A stretch of DNA of 64,000 bases from Ancylobacter defluvii (GCF_018390605.1 NZ_JAHBGD010000002.1:186001-250000), one strand, 5' to 3'; positions 27,674 to 37,322 are shown, counted from the stretch's first letter. The notes: generated by a model not told the origin, from the sequence alone. Translations and numbers: made by a program.

Positions 27674-27982
27674 ATGATGCCCCTGGTGGGAAACACGGAC
27701 TTACGCCACCCGCCCCAATCGCAGGTTTCATCATGAGCTTAGCAGACGTTCCCTCATCTTCTATGCAGAAATAAGTGACTGGCCGGAGAATGGCGCCGCA
27801 CGTCAGCGCCCGTCCGGGTTTCGCAACCATGGTGGAAGAGTCGGTCCCCTCTTCCGCCGCCTCGAATACCTCCACTACTGTGCCGACATACAACCACCGG
27901 CCGCACCTGTGATCCGAGCCGCCGGCAGGCGCGGACAGCCTGAGCCGTGGCGGCCCGCGGTTCCGGCGTCGCCGTCGCCCGT
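27674..27982 (-). other. Gene-free stretch upstream of the radical SAM gene
   Basis: 309 nt between two leftward genes. The 27720-27780 part is less GC-rich (TTTCATCATGAGCTTAGC, CTATGCAGAAATAAGTGAC) and is the likely promoter region of the radical SAM gene. The rest is GC-rich, with only short unconvincing frames; no hairpin or operator stands out. Confidence 0.35.
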
Positions 27983-29005
27983 TCAGCGCCAGCCGAGCGC
28001 CGGCGCCACATGCTTCAGGATCGCCTCGATGACATGGGCATTGTACGCGACGCCGAGCTGGTTCGGCACGGTGAGCAGCAGCGTGTCCGCCTCGGCGATG
28101 GCTTCGTCCGCCCTGAGCTGCTCGATAAGCGCGTCCGGCTCGGCGGCGTAGCTGCGGCCGAAAACGGCCCGCGTCCTCTCGTCGATGAAGCCGATCGAAT
28201 CCGCCTCCTGACCCGAGCGCCCGAAATAGATGCGGTCCTGCTCGCTCACCAGCGCGAAGATGCTGCGACTCACCGAAACCCGCGGCACGCGCGTGTGTCC
28301 GGCCTGCTGCCACGCCTCCCGGTAGGCGCGGATCTGCGCCGCCTGCTGCACATGGAACGGCTCGCCGGTCTCGTCGTCCTTCAATGTCGAGCTTTGCAGA
28401 TTCATGCCGCGCTTGGCCGCCCATATGGCGGTGGCGTTGGAGCTGGCGCCCCACCAGATGCGCTCGCGCAGCCCCTCCGAATGCGGCTCCAGCCGCAGCA
28501 GCCCGGGCGGATTGGGAAACATCGGCCGCGGATTGGGCTTGGCGAAGCCCTCGCCCTTCAGCACCTCCAGCAGCGCTTCGGCATGATGGCGTCCCATATC
28601 GGCGTCGCTCTCGCCCTCGGGCGGCGCATAGCCGAAATAGCGCCAGCCATCGATGACCTGCTCGGGCGAGCCCCGGCTGATGCCAAGCTGAAGCCGCCCG
28701 CCGGCGATCAGATCCGCCGCGCCGGCATCCTCGGCCATGTACATCGGGTTCTCATAGCGCATGTCGATGACGGCGGTACCGATCTCGATGCGCGAGGTCC
28801 GGGCGCCGACCGCCGCCAGCAGCGGAAACGGCGAGGCCAGCTGGCGGGCGAAGTGATGCACGCGGAAATAGGCGCCGTCCGCCCCCAGTTCCTCGGCGGC
28901 GACCGCCAACTCGATGGATTGCAGCAGCGTATCGGCCGCCGAGCGGGTCTGCGAGTGGACCGAGGGCGACCAGTGGCCGAACGACAGGAAACCGATCTTC
29001 TTCAC
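27983..29005 (-). CDS. LLM-class flavin-dependent oxidoreductase
   Basis: 340 residues, luciferase-like monooxygenase TIM barrel: MKKIGFLSFGHWSP, AEELGADGAYFRVHHFARQLASPFPLLAAVGARTSRIEIGTAVIDMRYENPMYMAEDAGAADLIAGGRLQLGISRGSP. These are the typical FMN/F420-dependent signatures of the MsnO8/LLM group. No flavin reductase lies beside it. Single gene; substrate unknown. Confidence 0.9.
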   Translation of the reverse strand: MKKIGFLSFGHWSPSVHSQTRSAADTLLQSIELAVAAEELGADGAYFRVHHFARQLASPFPLLAAVGARTSRIEIGTAVIDMRYENPMYMAEDAGAADLIAGGRLQLGISRGSPEQVIDGWRYFGYAPPEGESDADMGRHHAEALLEVLKGEGFAKPNPRPMFPNPPGLLRLEPHSEGLRERIWWGASSNATAIWAAKRGMNLQSSTLKDDETGEPFHVQQAAQIRAYREAWQQAGHTRVPRVSVSRSIFALVSEQDRIYFGRSGQEADSIGFIDERTRAVFGRSYAAEPDALIEQLRADEAIAEADTLLLTVPNQLGVAYNAHVIEAILKHVAPALGWR

Positions 29006-29313
29006 GACATATCCGCAACGCTGGTGAATGGAGGCTGCAGGCTAGGCCCTCATGCCCGCGAACGCATCTCGAAACACCCCGCACGACTGCAATGCGGGTC
29101 CGGCAGCAACGCAAGCAAGCGGGCAAATCGGCAATCATTCTGGATCACGACGGACCGTCGCACATGATGCGGCGCAAGGCAGCGGCGTGCATCGCACAGG
29201 ATCGCTCGCGCGACAAAACGATCGAAAATCACGCGATTTCCGATCGTTCGGCCCTTTCGAATCCGGCGCGGAGGCGGGATAAATTCGCCTACCGAATCAA
29301 AAGGTTGTCGGGC
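29006..29313. other. Divergent gene-free stretch with a stem-loop
   Basis: 308 nt between the LLM gene and the start of the glycan cluster. It holds the inverted repeat CGATCGAAAATC (29219-29230) and GATTTCCGATCG (29235-29246), 12-bp arms with one mismatch and a 4-nt loop, 68 nt before the glycosyltransferase start. This may be an operator or an RNA hairpin in the leader of the cluster. The frame of the glycosyltransferase is open upstream to 29092 but has no family resemblance there. Confidence 0.4.
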
Positions 29314-32300
29314 ATGTCCGTTGGCTCCCCCTTTCGCCTCGTCGAACCGCTCCCGCAGGACGCCTTCTCCGTCACCGTGCGAAAGCGGCGCCACGTTCTT
29401 GCGAATGGCTGGGTCGCCGAATGCTGGACGGCCGACGACGACACGAAACCCAACAAGGCGACCCTTAGCCTGTCGCCAGACGGTGAACTGAAGCTGGACT
29501 GGTCCAAGACGGCGACGCGGATGCGGCTCGGACTGCCGCTTCGCCTCGACGCCGCCCAGTTGCCGGAAGGAGAACACCGGGCGCGCCTGATCATGCGGCT
29601 CGCTCCGGGAACCTCGGCGGAACGGGCGATAGAATGGGTCGCCATCATCGAGGTGGACGCCAACAAATCCACGCGGATCATCGCCAGGATCGCCTCCGGC
29701 AAGCACTTCACCGGCAATGTTCTGAAGCGCGCGGTGCAGCTGCCGCCGTTCGACCCTGCCAAGGAATATCGCCTCGCCGTGCAGCTCCAGCCGCAGGCAA
29801 GGCGCGCCGCGCTCGCGGAAATCGACTTCACGGTGGTCCCTCCTCCGGCGAGCGCCGCCGCGCGTGACGGTGCGCAGGGCCGCAAGACGGCGGTCGTCAT
29901 TTGCTGGGATCTCGCCCACAACTGCGCCGGCCGCGCCTATCTCGTCGCCGACCTGCTCTCCGAGCACTATGACGTCCAGCTGCTCGGCGCGCTGTTTCCC
30001 CGCTTCGGCACCCAGCTCTGGGAGCCGTTGCGGGGCGTCCCGATGCGCATTCGCACCTTTCCCGGCGGCGACATGGCGGATTTCCTCGCCCGGGCGAAGG
30101 CGGAGGTGGCGAAACTGCGGCCGGATGTGGTCATCGTCTGCAAGCCGCGCCTGCCGGGCCTGCTGCTCGGCCTCTTGGCGAAGCACAGCTTCGGCTGCCC
30201 GGTGATCCTCGACAGCGACGACCACGAGCTCTCCTTCGTCGGCGGCGGGGAGCCGATGGCCCGGCAGGATGTTCCCCCGCAGGCAACCGATCTCCGGGTG
30301 CCGTTCGGCGAGACGTGGACTAGGGTTGCCGAGACGCTGGTACCGCTTTTCGACGGCGTGACGGTCTCGAACATCGCCTTGCAGCAGCGCTTCGGCGGCA
30401 CGATCATCCGCCATGCCCGCGACGAGACGCAGTTCGAGCGCGCCCGGGCCCGCCGCGAGGAACTGCGCCGTCAATATGGCTATGGCCCCACCGACCGGGT
30501 GGTGCTCTTCCTCGGTACGCCGCGCGCCCACAAGGGGGTCGTCGAGCTCATCAAGGGGATCGAGGCGGCGGACGACGAACGGCTGGTGCTGTGCATCATC
30601 GGCGTGCCGCCCGGCGATAACTGGATCGACGGCCTGCGCCAGAACTCCACCGCCCGCATCGACGTCCATCCGCCGCAGCCGTGGAAGCTGCTGCCGGAGC
30701 TGATGTCGATGGCGGACGCCGTCTGCCTCATCCAGAACCCCGCCTCGGCGATCTCCGGCTACCAGATTCCCGCCAAGCTCTCCGACGCGCTCGCCGCCGG
30801 GGTGCCGGCCGCGGTGAACGAGGTTCCGCCCTTTGCCGATCTGCCGTCCTCGGCGGTCACACGCCTTTATGCCGATGACGACCTGCGCCGCTTTCTCGTC
30901 GACGTCGCCGAAGGCCGCATCTCCGGCCAGGATCGGGCGGGCCGCGACTATTTCCTGCAGGAATACAGCTATGCGGCGAACCGGGCCCGCCTGCTGGAGG
31001 TGGTCGAGACGGCGGAAGCGGCGCCGCGCGTCTGGCCGGATGCGGCAAGCGATCTCTTCGACGATCTGTCGCGGCGCTTCGACGTCGCCTTGCCCAAGGG
31101 GCGGCCGACCTGGCTGCGCGACGAGATGCTCGCCCCGGCGGTCCTGCGGCAACGCCCGATCGACATCGCCTATTTCTGGAAGCAGAACGACACCGGCATC
31201 TATGGCCGCCGCCACGACATGCTGCTGCGCTATCTGGCGCGGCACGATCGGATCGGCCGCATCGTGCAGTTCGATGCGCCGGTGAGCGCGCGCCAGATCC
31301 ATTCGCGGGCCAATCCGGTGCAGGGGATCGAGGACCAGTCCAATCTGACGGTGGTCAACACGATCGGGCGTTTCCTGCGGACGCAGGACGATTCCCGCAT
31401 CTTGCGGCGGGTCTTCGTCCATCGGGGGCAGGATTCGGCGCTGCGCCTGCTGGGGCACACCCTGCCGCCCGCCGAGGATTATCCCGGCTGGCTGCGGGGC
31501 ACGCTGCGCGAGGCCGGGATCGCCGGCAGCGCCATCAGCCTGGTGGCGCCCATCGTGGACGACTATCCGCGGCTGCACGACGAAATCGGCTTCCCGGTTT
31601 CCGCCGCCGATCTCATCGATGACCACCGGCAGATGGTAGACGAAGCCAAGCGGGACGATGTCGCCGCCGCTTATGCCGAGACCCTGAAGCGGGTCGACGT
31701 GGTCTTCGCCAATTGCGAAGCCCAGCGGCGGGGATTTGCCGCCTTCCGCCCGGATATTCTGGTGGTGCCGAATGCCGGCGAGCGGCTCGCGGCCCGGCAC
31801 CAGCCGCGGGCGGGCGAGCTGGCGGGCCTGACCGGGCCGATCCTCGGCTATGTCGGCAATCTGCGCGCGCGGATCGATGTCGATCTGCTGGAAGAACTCG
31901 CCCAACGCCGGCCCGAATGGCAGATTGTGCTCATCGGCTCGCCACATGGCAAACCCGAGGTGCTGCGGCTGCGCGGCCGCCCGAACGTGCATTTCCTCGG
32001 CGTCCGGCGCTACGAGGAAGCGCTCGACTATATGCGGATGTTCGACGTGGCGATCATGCCGCATCTCGACAACGGGCTCAGCCAGTCGATGAACCCGTTG
32101 AAGCTCTACGTCTATCTCTCGGTCGGCGTGCCCGTCGTCTCGACGCCGGTCGCCAATATCGAGGAGGTCGCAAAGCGTATCGCCCTCGCCCCCGACGCCG
32201 ACGGCTTCATTACCGCCATCGAGAAGGTGCTGTCGGGCAATGGCCGCAAGCCGGCCACCCTGCCGCGGCGTCTGACCTGGGAAGCCCGCGTGGACGCCAT

Positions 32301-32334
32301 CGTCGACGCGCTCGTTGCGCGCATGAATGCCTGA
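29314..32334 (+). CDS. Large double-domain glycosyltransferase
   Basis: About 1006 residues from ATG 29314; ATG 29092 would add 74 atypical residues. Residues 1-185 resemble no family I know. A GT4-type glycosyltransferase follows at about 190-560 (CWDLAHNCAGRAYLVADLLSEHYDV, GTPRAHKGVVELIKGI, then a degenerate acceptor loop). A second, separate GT1/GT4-like module spans about 612-1006 (IAYFWKQNDTGIYGRRHDMLLRYLA, GYVGNLRARIDVDLLEELA, PHLDNGLSQSMNPLKLYVYLSVGVPVVST). Two transferase modules in one chain suggest consecutive sugar additions to a surface glycan. Cytoplasmic. First gene of the glycan cluster, convergent with two GT2 genes. Confidence 0.82.
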   Translation: MSVGSPFRLVEPLPQDAFSVTVRKRRHVLANGWVAECWTADDDTKPNKATLSLSPDGELKLDWSKTATRMRLGLPLRLDAAQLPEGEHRARLIMRLAPGTSAERAIEWVAIIEVDANKSTRIIARIASGKHFTGNVLKRAVQLPPFDPAKEYRLAVQLQPQARRAALAEIDFTVVPPPASAAARDGAQGRKTAVVICWDLAHNCAGRAYLVADLLSEHYDVQLLGALFPRFGTQLWEPLRGVPMRIRTFPGGDMADFLARAKAEVAKLRPDVVIVCKPRLPGLLLGLLAKHSFGCPVILDSDDHELSFVGGGEPMARQDVPPQATDLRVPFGETWTRVAETLVPLFDGVTVSNIALQQRFGGTIIRHARDETQFERARARREELRRQYGYGPTDRVVLFLGTPRAHKGVVELIKGIEAADDERLVLCIIGVPPGDNWIDGLRQNSTARIDVHPPQPWKLLPELMSMADAVCLIQNPASAISGYQIPAKLSDALAAGVPAAVNEVPPFADLPSSAVTRLYADDDLRRFLVDVAEGRISGQDRAGRDYFLQEYSYAANRARLLEVVETAEAAPRVWPDAASDLFDDLSRRFDVALPKGRPTWLRDEMLAPAVLRQRPIDIAYFWKQNDTGIYGRRHDMLLRYLARHDRIGRIVQFDAPVSARQIHSRANPVQGIEDQSNLTVVNTIGRFLRTQDDSRILRRVFVHRGQDSALRLLGHTLPPAEDYPGWLRGTLREAGIAGSAISLVAPIVDDYPRLHDEIGFPVSAADLIDDHRQMVDEAKRDDVAAAYAETLKRVDVVFANCEAQRRGFAAFRPDILVVPNAGERLAARHQPRAGELAGLTGPILGYVGNLRARIDVDLLEELAQRRPEWQIVLIGSPHGKPEVLRLRGRPNVHFLGVRRYEEALDYMRMFDVAIMPHLDNGLSQSMNPLKLYVYLSVGVPVVSTPVANIEEVAKRIALAPDADGFITAIEKVLSGNGRKPATLPRRLTWEARVDAIVDALVARMNA

Positions 32335-32380
32335 CGAAAGCGCACCACTCCGGCGGCGATGTCGGCCGTCCGGGATCTTA

Positions 32381-32409
32381 TCTTCAGGATCCTGTCTTCA
32401 GGAATCCTG
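32381..32409. repeat. Short imperfect tandem repeat at the 3' end of GT2 copy A
   Basis: TCTTCAGGATCCTG (32381-32394) is followed by TCTTCAGGAATCCTG (32395-32409), differing by one inserted base. The second copy encodes the last residues and stop of the gene. Possibly slippage-generated. Confidence 0.6.
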
Positions 32410-33324
32410 CCGGGACGAGCGCACGCCACCGGGCGTTGCCGTCGGCGAGGAATCGGCCTCCGCCGTCACCGCGCCGGTCCCCGGATCGAACAGCCAGCCC
32501 CGCTGCCGCACCAGCGCAAGCGGGCGGCCTCGGATCCGGCGATATTCGATGCCGGCGACCCGCAAGGCCTTCTGATCGAGCGCATTGGTGACTGTGCCGC
32601 CATGGATCTGGTGGAAGGTGCCCTCTCCGGCGACCTTGATCAGCTGCGCCCCGGGCAGTTCGCAGGCGCGCCGGAACACGTCCGGATTCGCCGCCCCGCC
32701 GCCGATGCTGACAAACCCGGCATCGTAGCCGCCGACCCGGTCCCACATCGCCCGATGCATGAACGGCGCGTTGCTCTCCAGCAGAGGGCCGGGCCAGCCC
32801 TCGCCGACCTCCGGCACGCCGATCTCGAACAGCCGGTAGCCATGGTCCGGCCAGCCGATCCGCTGCAGGAGCGCGTCCTCGACGGCGGAATCATAGCCCT
32901 CGTGCACGCTCTGGTTCTGCGGCTTGGGACCGAGATGGTAATTATAGGTCGCGACCACCGCCTGCGGGTGCAGCGCGCAGCCTTTCACCCCGGCCGCGAT
33001 CAGCCCCGGCGTCGCCATGCGCGCGCCGTCGATCATCGCGGCGATAATCGGGGCGCCTGCCTGCGACAGGCCGAAATTCATCGCCGGCACCGGCGAGTGG
33101 GTAGGATTCGGCCAATGGTGCAGCCTCACGTCCAACCCGTCGACCGCCAGATCGTCCGTGGTCGGCGCCGGGTTGGAGCCGTTATCGACCACAATGACCT
33201 CGACCGGCCCGACCCCCTCCAATTGCTGATAGGGCGGCGCCAGCGACAGCAGCGTCCGCCGCAGCTGACGCGTCATCCGGTAACTCACGATCACCAGACT
33301 GACCGCCGGGCCTGCCTCATGCAT
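32398..33324 (-). CDS. Family 2 glycosyltransferase (tandem copy A)
   Basis: 308 residues. GT-A fold: VSLVIVSYRMTRQLRRTLLSLAP, then VEVIVVDNGSNP as the nucleotide-binding start, and ALHPQAVVATYNYHLGPKP. Closely related along nearly its whole length to the next gene, with only the last 50 residues different, so the pair arose by tandem duplication. It overlaps copy B by 8 nt. Its extreme 3' end lies in a short direct repeat (32381-32409). Donor and acceptor unknown. Confidence 0.88.
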   Translation of the reverse strand: MHEAGPAVSLVIVSYRMTRQLRRTLLSLAPPYQQLEGVGPVEVIVVDNGSNPAPTTDDLAVDGLDVRLHHWPNPTHSPVPAMNFGLSQAGAPIIAAMIDGARMATPGLIAAGVKGCALHPQAVVATYNYHLGPKPQNQSVHEGYDSAVEDALLQRIGWPDHGYRLFEIGVPEVGEGWPGPLLESNAPFMHRAMWDRVGGYDAGFVSIGGGAANPDVFRRACELPGAQLIKVAGEGTFHQIHGGTVTNALDQKALRVAGIEYRRIRGRPLALVRQRGWLFDPGTGAVTAEADSSPTATPGGVRSSRQDS

Positions 33325-34183
33325 GCGGGTGGCTCACCTGTCCGGTGCGGCCGTCAAGCAGCCATCCGGGTTCGGTCACCGGGGCCAGCTTGCGGCGGCG
33401 CAGCCGGGCATATTCCAGCAGCAGGCCGCGCAATGCCTCGCGGCTCTGCATGTTGGTGATGGTGCCGCCGTGAATCTGATGGAAGGTGGCCTCGTTCACC
33501 ACCTTGATCAGCTGCGCGCCCGGCCGCTCGCAGGCGCGTCGGAACAGATCCGGGTTCGCCGCGCCGCCGCCGGGGCCGGCGAAGCGGACATCATAGCCGC
33601 CGAGGGCGTCCCACATCTCACGGCGCATGAACAGCGCGTTGCTTTCGATGAGCGGACCGGGGAAGCCCTCGCCATTGCCGGGCACCCCGATATCGAACAG
33701 CCGGTAGCCGTCATCCGGCCACGCGATGTCGCGCAACAGTGCCTCCTCGACGGCCGCGTCGTAGCCTTCGTGAATGCTGTGCTGCTGCGGCTTCGGGCCG
33801 AGATGGTAATTATAGGTCGCCACCACCGCCTGCGGGTGCAGCGCGCAGCCTTTCACCCCCGCCGCCACCAGTCCCGGCGTCGCCATGCGCGCGCCGTCGA
33901 TCATCGCGGCGATGATCGGCGCGCGTGCCTGCGACAGGCCGAAATTCATCGCCGGCACCGGCGAGTGGGTGGGGTTCGGCCAGTGGTGCAGCCTCACCTC
34001 CAACCCGTCGACCGCCAGATCGTCCGCGGTCGGCGCCGGGTCGGAGCCATTGTCGACCACGATGACCTCGACCGGCCCGATCCCTTCCAGTCGCTGATGG
34101 GCCGGCGCCAGCGACAGCAGCGTGCGACGGAGCTGGCGGGTCATGCGGTAGCTGCCGATGACCAGGCTGACGGCGGGGGTCAT
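33317..34183 (-). CDS. Family 2 glycosyltransferase (tandem copy B)
   Basis: 288 residues, the upstream twin of copy A: MTPAVSLVIGSYRMTRQLRRTLLSLAP, VEVIVVDNGSDP, LHHWPNPTHSPVPAMNFGLSQARAPIIAAMIDGARMATPG. Long stretches are identical in both protein and DNA, with copies offset by about 868 nt. Only the C-terminal region differs, hinting at divergence in acceptor specificity. The gene ends inside copy A (8-nt overlap) and begins 6 nt after the acyl carrier protein gene. Confidence 0.88.
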   Translation of the reverse strand: MTPAVSLVIGSYRMTRQLRRTLLSLAPAHQRLEGIGPVEVIVVDNGSDPAPTADDLAVDGLEVRLHHWPNPTHSPVPAMNFGLSQARAPIIAAMIDGARMATPGLVAAGVKGCALHPQAVVATYNYHLGPKPQQHSIHEGYDAAVEEALLRDIAWPDDGYRLFDIGVPGNGEGFPGPLIESNALFMRREMWDALGGYDVRFAGPGGGAANPDLFRRACERPGAQLIKVVNEATFHQIHGGTITNMQSREALRGLLLEYARLRRRKLAPVTEPGWLLDGRTGQVSHPHA

Positions 34184-34189
34184 GCGGCC

Positions 34190-34447
34190 TCAGCCCTCCT
34201 GGACCTTGCCGCCATTCACCAGCGCGACGACTATGCCCTCGATGCTGGGAACCGCCTGCTTTTCCTCCTCCATCATTTCGAGGCTGAACTCGTCCTCCAG
34301 CAGCCCGACCATCACCGCGACCTCCAGGGAATCGAGCCCGTAGGAATCGAACCGCGCGTCCAGCGCCACGGCACTCCGGTCCAGCTCCAGGGTCGAGGCG
34401 ATGTATTGCAGCATCCATTCGGTGACGGCAGTGTGGGTCGGAAGCAT
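34190..34447 (-). CDS. Acyl carrier protein in glycan cluster
   Basis: 85 residues, acidic, with the phosphopantetheine site in FDSYGLDSLEVAVMVGLLEDEF: the serine of DSL carries the prosthetic group. It is not the housekeeping fatty-acid AcpP, which sits with fab genes; here it lies between GT2 genes and a TPR/hydrolase-fold gene. The pathway should therefore involve an acyl or aminoacyl group bound to this carrier, possibly transferred to a sugar. No ligase, acyltransferase or ketosynthase is recognisable nearby. Start ATG 34447. Confidence 0.85.
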   Translation of the reverse strand: MLPTHTAVTEWMLQYIASTLELDRSAVALDARFDSYGLDSLEVAVMVGLLEDEFSLEMMEEEKQAVPSIEGIVVALVNGGKVQEG

Positions 34448-34482
34448 CGAATCCTCAGAAACAATGGCGAGCGGGTGGGGCG

Positions 34483-36078
34483 TCAATCGTGCCAGATCGC
34501 GCCGGTGAAGGTGCCGGCCGCGATCATGGACAGGACGACATAGTGGTGATCCACGCCGGCAGACGGATGGATGGAAATGCCGGGCAGATCCTTTACGCGA
34601 AACGCATGATCGACATCGAGCTTGTATTCCGCGCCATAGTGGAATTCCACGCGCATCGTCGGCGCCGCGGCAAGTTCGGACGCCACGTCGCGGAAGCGCG
34701 TTTGCGCCTCGGTGACCGCGGCCATGGTCAGCCGGCCGGAGCGGATCGCGGCGTGGCCGAACTCCGGCCCCAGCGAGGTCAGCGCGCCGAAGGTGACGGC
34801 GCGCTCGGCACCGAGCCGGGCGCCATAGCGGATGGCCGACAGCCCGCTGGCGGAAGCGCCGAGCGTCAGCAGGCGCGGCGCGCCGAGCGTGGCGATCTCC
34901 TGCCGCAGGCGCACGAGCGTGTCGTCGAGGTGCGGGCCGAACGAGCGGAAGCCGCGCAGCCCGGGCGCATAGGACATGGTATCGCGCAGATAGACGACAT
35001 TGACCGGAAGCGCGGCCAGCAGCGCATCGAGCATCGCCAGCGGCAGCATCATGAAGTTGCCGGTCAGCGTCGCGAACACCAGCAGCGTCGCCTGCGCACC
35101 GGGGACGCGCACGATTTGCAGTTCCGCCGCCTTGTCGTCCTCGAGGCGCGAGCGCGACCATACGGCCGAGGATGCCGCGTGCAGCGCCTCGATGAGCGGT
35201 GCCGCCCGCTCCGCCCATTCCGAACCGGAAACCAGCGCCGCCGCCACCTCGTCGGCAAAGCCGCGATCATCCGCCTGCAGCGCCGCCAGCAGGATCTCGT
35301 AGAGCAGGAAGCCGTCCTTGGTGCCGGGATCGGCCGCCGTCCTCACCTGCCGGTAGAGCCGCGTCCATGCCTCCCGCCTCAGCGGCAGGCGATTGAGGAA
35401 CCGGACATAGGTCGCGGCAAGCGGCGGCTGCGCCAGCGCGGCCTCGAGCGCTGCCTCGAGCCCGGCATCGACGGGCGGCCACTGGCCCGCGCGGCGGGCG
35501 AGCTTCTGCCGGGCGTCGATGCGGATGGCATGCGCCCAGGCCGGCAGCGGCTGGAGCGCGGCGGAGCGGTCGAGAAAACCGATCGCCTCGGTGAGATTGT
35601 TGGTGGAGGCGGCGGCGCTTCCGGCCTCCCGCAGCAGCGCCGCATCGTCGGGAGTAACCGCGACGCGTGACGCCAGTAGCGCCGCGGCGGCGTGGTTGCG
35701 GCGCAGCGGCGCGGCGATCTGGCGCGCGATCTGGGTGCGTTGCGCCTCGGTCAGCCCGGCCCCGGCGACCGCCGCGTGATAGAGCGCCAGCGCTTCCTCG
35801 CCGCGCCCCTGTTTGGCGAGAGAGGTTGCCAGGCGCGCCGCCACCCATGCATTGTTCGGGAACGCCGTGCGCAAGGCCTGGTAGTGCGCGGCGGCCTCGC
35901 CATGGCGCCCGGACTGATCGAGAAGCCGTCCCAGCTGAAGCTGGCAGTCGATGTCGCGTGGATGAGCCATGGCTGCCTCGCGCGCCAGGCGGTGTGCGCC
36001 GGCAAGATCGTTGCCGTCGAGGCATTGCTGAACGGCAGCCCGGAATTCGGCCGGCGTCGCCAGCGTCACCCCGCTCAT
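34483..36078 (-). CDS. TPR protein fused to an alpha/beta-hydrolase-like domain
   Basis: 531 residues. Residues about 10-230 are tetratricopeptide-like repeats (AHRLAREAAMAHPRDIDCQLQLGRLLDQSGRHGEAAAHY and following). Residues about 320-531 resemble an alpha/beta hydrolase: LLVFATLTGNFMML, then the nucleophile elbow LLTLGASASGLSAIRYGA with S409 as candidate nucleophile, and HH at 511-512 as candidate catalytic histidine. There is no signal peptide. It overlaps the pyruvyl-transferase-like gene by 4 nt and lies 35 nt before the ACP gene, so it may act on ACP-bound intermediates as thioesterase or acyltransferase. That is inference; family not recognised with certainty. Confidence 0.68.
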   Translation of the reverse strand: MSGVTLATPAEFRAAVQQCLDGNDLAGAHRLAREAAMAHPRDIDCQLQLGRLLDQSGRHGEAAAHYQALRTAFPNNAWVAARLATSLAKQGRGEEALALYHAAVAGAGLTEAQRTQIARQIAAPLRRNHAAAALLASRVAVTPDDAALLREAGSAAASTNNLTEAIGFLDRSAALQPLPAWAHAIRIDARQKLARRAGQWPPVDAGLEAALEAALAQPPLAATYVRFLNRLPLRREAWTRLYRQVRTAADPGTKDGFLLYEILLAALQADDRGFADEVAAALVSGSEWAERAAPLIEALHAASSAVWSRSRLEDDKAAELQIVRVPGAQATLLVFATLTGNFMMLPLAMLDALLAALPVNVVYLRDTMSYAPGLRGFRSFGPHLDDTLVRLRQEIATLGAPRLLTLGASASGLSAIRYGARLGAERAVTFGALTSLGPEFGHAAIRSGRLTMAAVTEAQTRFRDVASELAAAPTMRVEFHYGAEYKLDVDHAFRVKDLPGISIHPSAGVDHHYVVLSMIAAGTFTGAIWHD

Positions 36079-37322
36079 ACCGACAGCTTCGGGGACGGCA
36101 TCCCCGCCATGGGAAGGGTGCGCGCAATGCCGGCCAGCCCGCCATGGCGCAGGCCACCCGCCAGCACGTGGCGCAGAAATGCCGCCCGGCGCGCCGTGCC
36201 GGCCTCCCGGTCGGCAATGATGCGGGCGATCTGCGCCCAGTGCCGCTCCAGCGCCTCATGAACGCCGGCGGGAATCAGCTGTCCCTGCGGCTCGGTCGCC
36301 AGCACTGCCGCGCGCAGCAAGGCACGCTCCCAGCTCCGGGCCACGTCCTCGTCGCGCCCGATATGGCCGGCGAAGCCCTGATATTTGCGGAACCCCGAGC
36401 GGGCGACAATCACGCCGGGCACGTCGTAGGCCGCCGCCGTCACATAGCCATGCATCGAATTGCCGACATAGAGCGCCGCATGGGCGAGCAGGGCCGCCAC
36501 CTCCCGCAGGCTCTGCGGCGCATCGAGGACGAGGTGGTCGACGGTGAGGCAGGCGGCCAGGGCGCGGGCGCCTTCGCCGTCGTTCAGGCTGGGGCCGATG
36601 GCGACCAGCGCCGGCGTCACCCCATGCGTCTCGGCAAAGCCGCTGAGCCGAGCGCCGAGCTCGGGAATCATGCCGGGCTCGATGCGCTCGGGACGCAGAT
36701 GCACCGCCATCAGCCGGGCATCGGCCGCGATGCCCGCCCGTTGCACCAGCGCCCGGAAGGCCGGCTCCAGCCCCGGCTTCGGCCAGACCGAGGCGATGCC
36801 GGCCACGGTGTCGGGCACCACGGTCGCCGCATGGCTACGTCCGAGAAAGATGCGGCTGGTGGCATCGCGCACCGAGACATAGTCGGCGGCGGCCACGGCC
36901 GGATCCAGCGCCTCCCGGCGCAACGGCCGCTCGAACGGTGCCGGTACGCCCGGCGTGTTCCACGCCAGCGGCACGTCGGCGACGCTCGCCGCCAGCGACG
37001 CGCCATACCAGAGCGACATATAAGCGAGCTCGCCCAGATCGCCGGACTGATATTCGCGCAGGAAGTCGCCGCGCCAGGCATGGATGATTTCGCCGCCGCC
37101 GATCATCACCGCATCGGACGGACACTCGCCGCGCAGCAGTTCCGACATCGAGCGGGTCGGCATGGCGTCGGCGAAGCTGGTGGCACCGTTCGTTGGCGAA
37201 ACCGGCAGCACGTTCCAGCCGAAGGGCTCCAGCCGCGCGGCCGCGACGATGGGAAACATCAGGTCGCCGAAATTCGCGACGTCGAACGTTCCGCACAAAG
37301 CAACGACCTGACGGTCCATCAT
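36075..37322 (-). CDS. Polysaccharide pyruvyl transferase family protein (copy 1)
   Basis: 415 residues. CsaB/PS_pyruv_trans pattern: VALCGTFDVANFGDLMFPIVAAARLEPFGW at the N-terminus, VMIGGGEII, VSVRDATSRIFLG, VPDTVAGIASVWP and the C-terminal ALYVGNSMHGYVTAAAYDVPGVIV with the conserved S-x-H-G. The family transfers pyruvate from PEP to sugars to form ketals. It overlaps the TPR/hydrolase gene by 4 nt and is divergent from a related gene starting at 37442. Confidence 0.87.
   Translation of the reverse strand: MMDRQVVALCGTFDVANFGDLMFPIVAAARLEPFGWNVLPVSPTNGATSFADAMPTRSMSELLRGECPSDAVMIGGGEIIHAWRGDFLREYQSGDLGELAYMSLWYGASLAASVADVPLAWNTPGVPAPFERPLRREALDPAVAAADYVSVRDATSRIFLGRSHAATVVPDTVAGIASVWPKPGLEPAFRALVQRAGIAADARLMAVHLRPERIEPGMIPELGARLSGFAETHGVTPALVAIGPSLNDGEGARALAACLTVDHLVLDAPQSLREVAALLAHAALYVGNSMHGYVTAAAYDVPGVIVARSGFRKYQGFAGHIGRDEDVARSWERALLRAAVLATEPQGQLIPAGVHEALERHWAQIARIIADREAGTARRAAFLRHVLAGGLRHGGLAGIARTLPMAGMPSPKLSV

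Noticed and set aside
29092..29313. Upstream extension of the large glycosyltransferase
   Set aside because: The extra 74 residues are basic, unlike any domain, and cross a stem-loop in the probable promoter region; ATG 29314 is preferred.
29050..32064. Open frame of about 1000 codons on the minus strand
   Set aside because: It lies fully antisense to the glycosyltransferase gene, has histidine/arginine-rich low-similarity composition and no ribosome site; long antisense frames are usual in GC-rich coding DNA.
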